Source: Candidatus Omnitrophota bacterium (GTDB taxonomy: Bacteria > Omnitrophota > Gorgyraeia > JABMRG01 > JAFGKX01). From it: a DNA stretch of 5,772 bases. A program made the translations under genes and the position numbers. Each line of letters opens with the position of its first letter. The first letter of the stretch is position 1. The notes below the pieces were generated by a model, which did not search any database, was not told the origin of the DNA, and saw only the letters and a list, made by a program, of their open reading frames with translations. The DNA lies in assembly GCA_016928375.1 (NCBI GenBank), contig JAFGKX010000081.1, positions 1-5,772 on the forward strand, given 5' to 3'. Shown here piece by piece: positions 1 through 5,772 of this stretch.

Positions 1-385
1 CGCCCCATCTTGTCTTTGCTATCGCCCGGTCTCCATGCGTCGCAACAAAAAATACATCGGGATTATCTAAAAAATGGCCTATTAAAGGGTCTATAAAATC
101 CTGCTCTGTTTTTATATCATTATTCAACAATACAATAATATCATCGTTAATCGTTTCTGCTATTTTATTAAAAGAGCAATACACTTTATTCTCTTTGGCA
201 ATATATATATTTATCTCGGGAAATTCATTTTTCAGCAATTGGACGCTATCGTCCGTGCTTTTATTGTCTAAAACAGTAACAATGCAGTTGTGCTTGCTTT
301 TTTTAGCGGCATCGATAACGCTGGGAAGATATTTTTTCAGCAAATCTCTTCCGTTATAATTCAATATAATTATATTTACCTTCAT
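1..385 (-). CDS. Glycosyltransferase family 2, N-terminal part (cut by window edge)
   Basis: The frame starts with ATG at 385 and stays open to base 1, giving about 128 residues; the C-terminal part lies outside the window. The protein begins MKVNIIILNYNGRDLLKKYL, a typical GT-A fold start for family 2. A nucleotide-binding acidic motif follows (VLDNKSTDDS, D40). LLNNDI at residues 87-91 sits at the DxD-equivalent position, with D90 as the likely metal/nucleotide-sugar ligand. Family 2 enzymes transfer a sugar from a nucleotide sugar to a growing lipid-linked glycan on the cytoplasmic membrane face; donor and acceptor cannot be told here. The start is well fixed, because the codon just upstream in frame is TAG. 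The ribosome site is weak: AAGGAA at 398-403, about 12-13 nt from the ATG, so coupling to the gene before it is likely. It is the last gene of the visible operon. Family is confident, specificity unknown. Confidence 0.9.
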   Translation of the reverse strand, partial: MKVNIIILNYNGRDLLKKYLPSVIDAAKKSKHNCIVTVLDNKSTDDSVQLLKNEFPEINIYIAKENKVYCSFNKIAETINDDIIVLLNNDIKTEQDFIDPLIGHFLDNPDVFFVATHGDRAIAKTRWG

Positions 386-388
386 CTA

Positions 389-1228
389 CTATTCTATTTC
401 CTTAAAACGCTTATTATACTCTTCTTCTGTCCTTTTACTGTTTATAACGCGGTATATTTTAATAAACATAAGTGCTGTGCCCAATATAGCATATGCAATA
501 ATTATTAATGCCATTATTTTAGCATTTTTGAGATTGGACACTAAAAGCAGGATTATCAATATAGAAAATATATTCAGCATCTTAGGAAACAAAAACAAAG
601 AATAAGCCCTACTGAATATCCACACCTTTAACCCGGTATTTGAGGATGGTATGGTATATGCATTTGTCAGCACCTGAAAACTTTTCTTTTTGGTTATCCT
701 GGATAAAAAGGCGGTGGATTTACAATCCGAGACAAGCCTCACGAATAAAACGCTCGTCATAAGAAAAAATCCCGCTATTATTACTTTTAGATCAGGGTCT
801 AGTTTAAAAATAGCTATGCTAAAACCAAAAATGATAAGCATGTGCACAAGATGATGATTTATGTTATCGAAGAACAATCCTGATAAAGATAATTTATCCT
901 CCGCATTGTCAATATACCTATGATACCTTGCTACTTCACCGTCTGATGTATCAAAAAGATACCAAAGCTGCATAAATATCAGCGCAAGCAAAAATCCGAT
1001 ATAATTGCTTATGATAAAACATAAAAATGCCAGCACGCCGCAAAGCATGCTAAGCACGGTAATGGTATTGGCGCTTATTTTTAACCGCAAAAAAATCATT
1101 GTCAGAAAAATAGAGATCTTTCGCACGATAAACTTCCTGTACATAGGATCGCTTATGGCTTTTTTGGATTGCGCTATCACGCGAAATTCTTCGAAAGTGA
1201 ATTTTCTGTTGCCTATTTTTACATCCAT
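389..1228 (-). CDS. CDP-alcohol phosphotransferase family membrane protein, variant signature (His at fourth Asp)
   Basis: A 279-residue integral membrane protein. CDP-alcohol phosphotransferases displace CMP from a CDP-alcohol by an acceptor alcohol inside the membrane. The entry segment (YRKFIVRKIS, then ISANTITVLS at 51-60) is typical of members found in polysaccharide loci. The signature is D93-T-S-D96-G97-E-V-A100-R101, then 15 residues, G117, three residues, D121, three residues, H125. The usual form has about eight residues between AR and G and ends in Asp. Thus D1-D3 are kept, the spacer is longer, and the proposed catalytic base is replaced by His, followed by another His. About six membrane segments can be drawn (near 51-75, 76-95, 122-143, 147-168, 205-232, 237-258), with a basic cytosolic tail. 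The ATG at 1228 lies 1 nt after the upstream stop, with AGGCAGG at 1234-1240 as ribosome site. The donor alcohol and acceptor are not identifiable. Fold is confident; activity is inferred. Confidence 0.82.
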   Translation of the reverse strand: MDVKIGNRKFTFEEFRVIAQSKKAISDPMYRKFIVRKISIFLTMIFLRLKISANTITVLSMLCGVLAFLCFIISNYIGFLLALIFMQLWYLFDTSDGEVARYHRYIDNAEDKLSLSGLFFDNINHHLVHMLIIFGFSIAIFKLDPDLKVIIAGFFLMTSVLFVRLVSDCKSTAFLSRITKKKSFQVLTNAYTIPSSNTGLKVWIFSRAYSLFLFPKMLNIFSILIILLLVSNLKNAKIMALIIIAYAILGTALMFIKIYRVINSKRTEEEYNKRFKEIE

Positions 1229-1229
1229 A

Positions 1230-2291
1230 TTAACCTGCCTTTTGGCTGACAGCCCTGTATTTCAGCCATTCATTTGCCATATTCATGATCCAGCGCAAAT
1301 TTATATAAATAATGTGATAATAAAAAGGATAAGCTAATTTATTGAATAATATGCATATCAAAACAAAATGTATCCGAAGGTCCATATCATCCATATATGA
1401 TATGATTGTTTTGAATATCCTTATTATGCTAAGCTTCCCCGAAGATGAGGCGGCAATGACTTCCCAGGAATTTTTTTGATCAGTATCATATAATTTTTTA
1501 AGTACTATGGTGTAATTGAATATATAATCCGCGAATATAAAAATAAGGCCGTAGATCAAATATAAATTAGTATTATTGGCCACAGATAAGCGATAGGATA
1601 TGGAAATAAATATCAAGAGCCACACGATCATCCCTGTCATTGTATCAAGGTAAGCGCCGAAACTTGACTGAAGCTTCTTTAAACGCGCAAGATACCCGTC
1701 TACATGATCCAGCAAAACGCATAACCAGTATAAAACCGCTGCCAAAATACAATTATGCAAACCCTCAAACAATAAAAAATACGCCCCTAAAATACCGCAC
1801 GCAAAGCTAACCATGGTTACCTGATTCGGTGTAATAGAGAACCATGACAAAAATACTGCTATTTTCTGTGCCCACGGCCTTATATAATATCTGCTTATAG
1901 GATAAAGAGTGTCTTTGTTTATTTCACTTTCCGCGTATTCGATATCTTTTTTGGACGCAAGCTGCCATTTTATAGAAAATCTATATTCCGCGCGGTTCTT
2001 TGTCATATTATAGATATTTTTTGTATCAAGCACGAGGCCATATGCTTTTGTGCTGTTGTCATCTAACTGCGTAATAACCTGCGCGTTATTTATTCCCAAT
2101 TTTTTAAAATATATTGTAAATTCATCTTCAAAACCCTTTAAGGAAAGTATATATATTTTTCCTGCGTTCAGGCGGCTCACCTGTTTCATCAATCTTTCTA
2201 TTACAAGCTCACCTGAAATAGAATACAATGCAACGGGCTTATTATCTATGCTTGAATCCGCCAGAATCAGGACTTTTTCATATTTCGACAT
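1230..2291 (-). CDS. CDP-alcohol phosphotransferase with degenerate nucleotidyltransferase-like N-terminus (fourth Asp replaced by Gly)
   Basis: A 353-residue, two-part protein. Residues 1 to about 125 are soluble and look like a shortened, degenerate nucleotidyltransferase fold: YEKVLILADSS, then a SISGELVIERLMKQ segment like the 'G-x-x-L-I-x-R' region. The glycine-rich nucleotide loop and its Arg/Lys are not seen. From about 126 the membrane part begins with PISRYYIRPW and SITPNQVTM. That linker resembles IPCT-DIPPS and Archaeoglobus AF2299 fusions of a cytidylyltransferase domain to a CDP-alcohol phosphotransferase. The signature is D195-H-V-D198-G199-Y-L-A202-R203, eight residues, G212, three residues, D216, three residues, then G220 where the fourth Asp is expected. 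About six membrane segments follow residue 155. By homology it would join a phospho-alcohol from a CDP donor to an acceptor in the membrane, but loss of the base makes activity uncertain. It starts 1 nt after the methyltransferase stop, with a good AGGAG site. Confidence 0.83.
   Translation of the reverse strand: MSKYEKVLILADSSIDNKPVALYSISGELVIERLMKQVSRLNAGKIYILSLKGFEDEFTIYFKKLGINNAQVITQLDDNSTKAYGLVLDTKNIYNMTKNRAEYRFSIKWQLASKKDIEYAESEINKDTLYPISRYYIRPWAQKIAVFLSWFSITPNQVTMVSFACGILGAYFLLFEGLHNCILAAVLYWLCVLLDHVDGYLARLKKLQSSFGAYLDTMTGMIVWLLIFISISYRLSVANNTNLYLIYGLIFIFADYIFNYTIVLKKLYDTDQKNSWEVIAASSSGKLSIIRIFKTIISYMDDMDLRIHFVLICILFNKLAYPFYYHIIYINLRWIMNMANEWLKYRAVSQKAG
1234..1240 (-). promoter_or_regulatory. 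Ribosome binding site for the second CDP-alcohol phosphotransferase
   Basis: AGGCAGG on the minus strand, 5 nt before the ATG at 1228 and inside the last codons of the preceding gene. It supports the start chosen there. Confidence 0.6.
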
Positions 2292-2292
2292 A

Positions 2293-3036
2293 TTATTTTT
2301 CTCCTGTCAGTATTACAAATTTCATATCAATAAGGCAATCTTTATCTGTAATGACCATATTGTAATCTTTTTTGCCTTCATCATCCAGGTTGATGTGCAT
2401 TGCGTATATTTTATCCTTCGTATGCTGGGGGAGCCCGCTATTATCAAGCCAGTTTTTTATACTTGAGCGCCTGTTCCAGTGAATATGCTTATGGATCTTT
2501 TTAAATCCCCCTTTTTTCATAAGAGAGGCCATATCATTTTCCATAAAAGTGAGCCTTTCCTCTTTAAGCTTGAACATATTTATATAAAAATCTTTTACAT
2601 GTTCCGTGGGAGGCACACCTTCGGAAAATACCATAAGCCCGCCTTTTTTAAGCACCCTGCGGCATTCTTTCATCGCCTCTTTAGTATCTTTCAATATATG
2701 GTGAAAAACCATCCTTGCGGTTACTTTGGAAAATGCGCCTGTTTTATATTTCAGGTCTTTGGCATCCATAAGCAGGAATTCTTCATTTGCCACTTTGTTG
2801 TTTTCCGCCTGGGCCAGCATATCGCTAGATATGTCTATGCCTATCACTTTCGAAACATGAGGGCATATGGTATGCGCAATGATTCCCGTGCCTGTGCCTA
2901 TGTCGATAACAGTATCTTTATTCTTAAACAAGCCCGCATCAAGAAACGCGTGAAGGTAGCCGCTTTTTGTTGCCCATTCCAATTGTTTATAATGTTGAGC
3001 GCGCTTTTTCCAGAACTTTTCTCTTTGATTGTGCAT
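2293..3036 (-). CDS. Class I SAM-dependent methyltransferase
   Basis: A 247-residue soluble protein with no membrane segment. The Rossmann core shows motif I VIDIGTGTGIIA (residues 43-54), the acidic second strand VIGIDIS (64-70), an adenine-side acid in LLMDAKDL (D91), a MVFHHI strand (109-114) and CRRVLKKGGLMVFSEG (125-140). This order is that of the UbiE/Methyltransf_11 group. Residues from about 145 to 247 form a separate C-terminal part rich in aromatic, basic and His residues (HKHIHWNRR at 182-190, then NWLDNSGLP), which may recognise the substrate. It lies between the flippase and the phospho-alcohol transferase genes, so a glycan, lipid or phospho-alcohol substrate is a reasonable inference, but the sequence does not show which. 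ATG at 3036 has AAGGTGA 8 nt upstream and lies 3 nt after the flippase stop. Fold is confident; substrate unknown. Confidence 0.88.
   Translation of the reverse strand: MHNQREKFWKKRAQHYKQLEWATKSGYLHAFLDAGLFKNKDTVIDIGTGTGIIAHTICPHVSKVIGIDISSDMLAQAENNKVANEEFLLMDAKDLKYKTGAFSKVTARMVFHHILKDTKEAMKECRRVLKKGGLMVFSEGVPPTEHVKDFYINMFKLKEERLTFMENDMASLMKKGGFKKIHKHIHWNRRSSIKNWLDNSGLPQHTKDKIYAMHINLDDEGKKDYNMVITDKDCLIDMKFVILTGEK
2301..2305 (-). promoter_or_regulatory. Ribosome binding site for the fused CDP-alcohol phosphotransferase
   Basis: AGGAG on the minus strand, 9 nt before the ATG at 2291 and inside the end of the methyltransferase gene. It is the strongest Shine-Dalgarno match in the window and supports this start. 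Confidence 0.75.
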
Positions 3037-3039
3037 GAT

Positions 3040-4530
3040 TTAATTCACCTTAAGTTTTAGCGATTGTTTAACTGCCTTAAATATTATATTTATTATATTT
3101 GTTTCTTTGTTAATATAAAAAATCAACGGCAGGGACGCAAGTATAAAAAAACTAAGCTGAACGATAAGTTTTATCAAGATCGATAAATGCTGTGTAAAAT
3201 AAATGCAGGCAAATAGCGCCAGGCAGATATAAACAAACGGCACTAATAGGCCGAATACGAATTTTATACTGTTTTTTAAGCTACTAAAATGCTTCATAGT
3301 GTAAATAAACATAATAAAAAAGCTGAAACAGGATGTGATCGATGTGCCCAGCGCCACTCCGTTTATACCCATACCCATTTTTATAAAAATATAGTTTAAA
3401 ACAATATTCAATATGATCGCGACCGATGTTAGGGGAATAAGCATGACCTGCTTATTTAAGGTTATCAAAAAATCTCCCGTCTGAAAACAGCATGCTTCAA
3501 AGAACGTAGCCGCAAGCAGTATCTGCAGCGCCGTAACTCCCGATACGTATTTCGGCATAACTGTCCCGACAAACGAAGGCATTATTAAAAAAAGAAACCC
3601 TAAAAACGGCGCCATTAAATACGCGTTGGCTCTTGCCGGCACTAAAATAAATTTTTTGACATTATGGACATCTTCTTTGGCGCCGTACATTTGCTGCATA
3701 TAAGGTATTGTCACAATAGCCAGATTATTTGTAATGCCGTAGGCATAGCTTCTGACCATAAGCGCTACGCTATAATAACCCACAAATAAAATACCGAACA
3801 TCTTTGCTATCATTATTCTGTCTATACTTCTTAAAAATGTTATAAGCAGCCCATTTAAAAAAATCGGAAAGCCATATGTTATCAGCGCTTTTATCCTTTT
3901 AAAATCAAATTTAAGCTCGACTTTATATTTAGTCTGCCAATGCACGAACATGGTGTTCAGGATCTGTATGACCGGCAAAGCGAAATAAAAACCATATAAT
4001 TTGAACTGCTTTACCAGCAAAAACACAAAGATCAAATTAAGCACTCCGTCGAAGATAAGGGCTTTTGAAAGGACATTGAAATTACCATATGCCCTTAGCA
4101 TTACGGTATAAAATGCATAGGATCTTTGGACTATTATGTATATCGCCAGCACAAGAAGGCCTATTACTATTTCAGCTGGATATTTATTCCATGAAAATAA
4201 CGCAACAACAACAAGAAGAAGCCCTGTAATAATGGAGATTAAAAAAATAAAACTAAAAGCCGCGTTCTTCACCTCCCGCTCGCTTACAGCATCTTTTTTC
4301 CCTATAAAGAAAGGTATCTGATAGGATGCCGCGCTGCTTACCCCAAGAGGAAGATAGCTCAAATAACCCTGCACTACCTGTAAAATATTCCATACGCCCA
4401 TATAATAAGGACCTAAAAAATTACGCAACGCAACCGATGTCACAAAACCGATTGCTTGCGTAATATATTGCGCGACCGAATACTTGGTCACGTTTTTTAC
4501 TATATTTTCTTTAACAGTGCTTGTGCTCAT
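3040..4530 (-). CDS. Polysaccharide flippase, Wzx/PST type (MOP superfamily)
   Basis: A 496-residue, strongly hydrophobic protein, the normal length for Wzx-type oligosaccharide flippases, with about 12-14 membrane segments. The N-terminus (NVTKYSVAQYITQAIGFVTS, then LRNFLGPYYMGVWNIL) and the central segment TYGFPIFLNGLLITF-LRSIDRIMIAKMFG followed by VGYYSVA (about residues 218-255) are characteristic. The single Arg and Asp in RSIDR lie within otherwise hydrophobic stretches, as is usual in this family. It should carry a polyprenyl-linked oligosaccharide from the cytosolic to the outer face of the membrane. It overlaps the CMP-nonulosonate synthetase stop by 4 nt (ATGA), which fixes the start and suggests coupled translation; AAGAG at 4540-4544 is a modest ribosome site. 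A lipid substrate cannot be excluded, given the phospho-alcohol transferases downstream, but a glycan substrate is more likely. Confidence 0.92.
   Translation of the reverse strand: MSTSTVKENIVKNVTKYSVAQYITQAIGFVTSVALRNFLGPYYMGVWNILQVVQGYLSYLPLGVSSAASYQIPFFIGKKDAVSEREVKNAAFSFIFLISIITGLLLVVVALFSWNKYPAEIVIGLLVLAIYIIVQRSYAFYTVMLRAYGNFNVLSKALIFDGVLNLIFVFLLVKQFKLYGFYFALPVIQILNTMFVHWQTKYKVELKFDFKRIKALITYGFPIFLNGLLITFLRSIDRIMIAKMFGILFVGYYSVALMVRSYAYGITNNLAIVTIPYMQQMYGAKEDVHNVKKFILVPARANAYLMAPFLGFLFLIMPSFVGTVMPKYVSGVTALQILLAATFFEACCFQTGDFLITLNKQVMLIPLTSVAIILNIVLNYIFIKMGMGINGVALGTSITSCFSFFIMFIYTMKHFSSLKNSIKFVFGLLVPFVYICLALFACIYFTQHLSILIKLIVQLSFFILASLPLIFYINKETNIINIIFKAVKQSLKLKVN
3045..3051 (-). promoter_or_regulatory. 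Ribosome binding site for the methyltransferase
   Basis: AAGGTGA on the minus strand, 8 nt before the ATG at 3036. It lies in the last codons of the flippase gene and supports the chosen start. Confidence 0.65.
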
Positions 4531-5228
4531 TTTTTAATACTCTTAGCTAATAATTCAGCTAATGTAAAATCCGTCATATCATCTATATCAATAGATCTTT
4601 CTTTGGGCATTACATAAGCAAGTGTCTTTGCGGGGTAAAGAGTTTTTTCCTTTAATAATGCTTTGACCCTGTAAACATATATTGTGCCATTAGGCATATA
4701 AACAGTCGGTAAATCCTGCCTTCTAAGAAACTTGCGTGATTTTTTTATAAAACCGGTGATAAAACCGCCTCTTTGAATCTTCTTCATCCAGTACGGATTC
4801 TCTGAAGCTTCACACATGCTTATAACCGCACTTGCTTTATTATTGCTAATCAACATTTTTAAGGCGCGTTCTATGTCATCAGAGCTTCTTAAGGGGGATG
4901 TGGGCTGAAGCAATATTATTATATCCGGAAGGCATGTTTCCATTGTTCTTAAAAAATGCATGACCACATCTATGGTTGGGGTATTATCTTTTGCTAAATT
5001 TTTCGGCCTTAAGAAAGGTATTTCAGCGCTGTATCTTTTCGCTATTTGCGCTATTTTTTTATCATCCGTAGACACAACTATCCTGTCTATGCATTTTACC
5101 TTTTTTGCTTCTTGTATGGTCCATGCGATTAAGGGCTTACCCGAAAACATCTTGATATTTTTCCCGGGGATGCCTTTACTTTTGCCTCTGGCTGGTATTA
5201 TTGCCAGGATATTTTTATTATTCACCAT
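4527..5228 (-). CDS. CMP-nonulosonate (sialic/legionaminic-type) synthetase, NeuA/LegF family
   Basis: A 233-residue soluble cytidylyltransferase that makes a CMP-activated nonulosonic acid from CTP. It carries the full family pattern: the CTP loop IIPARGKSKGIPGKN (residues 10-24, with R14, K23 and N24), LLQPTSPLR (106-114), the substrate-side segment RRQDLP...YMPNGTIYVY (169-186), and RSIDIDDMTDF near the C-terminus (211-221) with D214, D216 and D220 as likely Mg2+ ligands. The length fits the short single-domain forms (NeuA, LegF/PtmB) rather than the longer bifunctional ones. Sequence alone does not separate N-acetylneuraminate from legionaminate or related acids. The PtmE-like gene just upstream favours legionaminate by analogy with Campylobacter jejuni, so I give no symbol. 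ATG at 5228 lies 1 nt after the upstream stop. The nearest purine run (AGGG, 5242-5245) is 13 nt away, so translation probably depends on coupling. Confidence 0.93.
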   Translation of the reverse strand: MVNNKNILAIIPARGKSKGIPGKNIKMFSGKPLIAWTIQEAKKVKCIDRIVVSTDDKKIAQIAKRYSAEIPFLRPKNLAKDNTPTIDVVMHFLRTMETCLPDIIILLQPTSPLRSSDDIERALKMLISNNKASAVISMCEASENPYWMKKIQRGGFITGFIKKSRKFLRRQDLPTVYMPNGTIYVYRVKALLKEKTLYPAKTLAYVMPKERSIDIDDMTDFTLAELLAKSIKK

Positions 5229-5229
5229 T

Positions 5230-5772
5230 TTATATAATAAACCCTTCTATGTGCTTTTTATATTCTTCCCATTGCCCTGTATCCATATACGATTTTTCCG
5301 ATATAGGATAGACTCCGACCTTTTCATTATTCTTTAATAGTTTTCCTATTAAATCCGTCATATCAAAATGCTTATTTTTAGGTATAAAGTTTACAGCTTC
5401 TTTGGATAATACATAAACTCCGGTATTTACAGTAAAATCGAATTCCGGTTTTTCCTGTATGCTCTTTATCCTGCCATGCTTTTCAAAGTGCAGTATGCCA
5501 TATGGAATCTTGTAGTGCTGAATAGAACCTACCACTGTAAGCAGATTCTTATTTTTTCTATGAAATTCCAACAAATCCTCATAATCCGCATTAACTATAA
5601 TATCGCAATTAGAAACAATGAAAGTATCTTCTATTCTATTCGGCAGAAGCTTCAAACTTCCTGCTGTGCCCAAATACTCATTTTCTTTTATATAATTTAT
5701 AGCATAGGGTTTAGCAGTGCTCTCAAAATATACTTTTACCATTTCGCCTTTATGATTAAGCGTGACATAGAA
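5230..5772 (-). CDS. Sugar-phosphate nucleotidyltransferase, PtmE-like, C-terminal part (cut by window edge)
   Basis: The frame is open from base 5772, so the internal ATG at 5742 is not the true start: FYVTLNHKGE precedes it in frame. About 180 residues are visible. They hold the second half of a GlmU/RfbA-type nucleotidyltransferase: YLGTAGSLKLL (sugar-nucleotide side), FIVSNCDIIVNADY with the metal-binding Asp in the place of the usual NGD, GRIKSIQEKPEF, the VNTGVYVL strand, and MDTGQWEEYKKH at the C-terminal end. The wording of these motifs is close to that remembered for PtmE, which makes GDP-glucosamine for CMP-legionaminic acid in Campylobacter. Such proteins often carry CBS domains at the N-terminus, which would lie outside this window. 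Its position directly before a CMP-nonulosonate synthetase supports this. A mannose- or glucose-1-phosphate nucleotidyltransferase is the main alternative. The stop is 1 nt before the next start. Confidence 0.85.
   Translation of the reverse strand, partial: FYVTLNHKGEMVKVYFESTAKPYAINYIKENEYLGTAGSLKLLPNRIEDTFIVSNCDIIVNADYEDLLEFHRKNKNLLTVVGSIQHYKIPYGILHFEKHGRIKSIQEKPEFDFTVNTGVYVLSKEAVNFIPKNKHFDMTDLIGKLLKNNEKVGVYPISEKSYMDTGQWEEYKKHIEGFII

Noticed and set aside
200..212. Short AT dinucleotide run (atatatatat) as a repeat or promoter element
   Set aside because: It lies inside the glycosyltransferase coding sequence and encodes ordinary Ile/Tyr codons; no repeat array or promoter context is present.
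290..508. Plus-strand open frame of 72 codons
   Set aside because: Lies across the glycosyltransferase start and the end of the phosphotransferase gene, both supported by motifs; its product is low-complexity and resembles no family.
1005..1337. Plus-strand open frame of 110 codons
   Set aside because: Antisense to the two phosphotransferase genes, without a recognisable domain; a by-product of A+T-rich coding sequence.
2050..2466. Plus-strand open frame of 138 codons
   Set aside because: Antisense to the well-supported fused phosphotransferase and methyltransferase; no motif and no credible ribosome site.
2479..3060. Plus-strand open frame of 193 codons
   Set aside because: Long, but almost exactly mirrors the methyltransferase, whose SAM motifs are clear; the antisense product is rich in Phe/His/Cys as expected of a shadow frame.
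4136..5337. Plus-strand open frames of 61 and 125 codons (4136-4321 and 4960-5337)
   Set aside because: Both are antisense to motif-supported genes (flippase; CMP-nonulosonate synthetase and nucleotidyltransferase) and show no family features.
5740..5742. ATG at 5742 as the start of the right-edge nucleotidyltransferase
   Set aside because: The frame continues upstream to the window edge with family-like sequence (FYVTLNHKGE), and the visible part lacks the N-terminal nucleotide loop, so the true start is outside.

Overview
The window is a compact, A+T-rich prokaryotic gene cluster (by eye under about 40% G+C, not counted). Every real gene lies on the minus strand, so transcription runs from high to low coordinates. 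Seven coding regions fill the window, and both end genes are cut by its edges. Junctions are 1-3 nt gaps or a 4-nt overlap, so this is almost certainly the middle of one long operon. No promoter, terminator, RNA gene, mobile element or CRISPR array is visible. The content is typical of a bacterial or archaeal surface-glycan locus (capsule, O-antigen or protein glycosylation). Nothing fixes the phylum. Shine-Dalgarno-like sequences precede several genes. An uncultured Gram-negative lineage is plausible but is only a guess.

In transcription order: (1) the C-terminal part of a sugar-phosphate nucleotidyltransferase resembling the PtmE type of legionaminic acid pathways (5230-5772); (2) a CMP-nonulosonate (sialic/legionaminic-type) synthetase of the NeuA/LegF family (4527-5228); (3) a Wzx/PST-type polysaccharide flippase (3040-4530); (4) a class I SAM-dependent methyltransferase (2293-3036); (5) a CDP-alcohol phosphotransferase membrane domain with a short, degenerate nucleotidyltransferase-like N-terminal region (1230-2291); (6) a second, stand-alone CDP-alcohol phosphotransferase (389-1228); (7) the N-terminal part of a GT2 glycosyltransferase (1-385).

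Inferred joint role: genes 1 and 2 make an activated nonulosonic acid, gene 7 builds the glycan, and gene 3 moves the lipid-linked unit across the membrane. Genes 4-6 form a block that may add or build a phospho-alcohol group, possibly methylated, on a lipid or glycan.

The most unusual feature is the pair of CDP-alcohol phosphotransferases. Both keep the first three acidic residues of the family signature, but both lack the fourth aspartate, usually taken as the catalytic base. It is Gly in one and His in the other. The second protein also has a longer spacer inside the signature. This could reflect a specialised or heteromeric transferase pair, or a substrate class not yet described.
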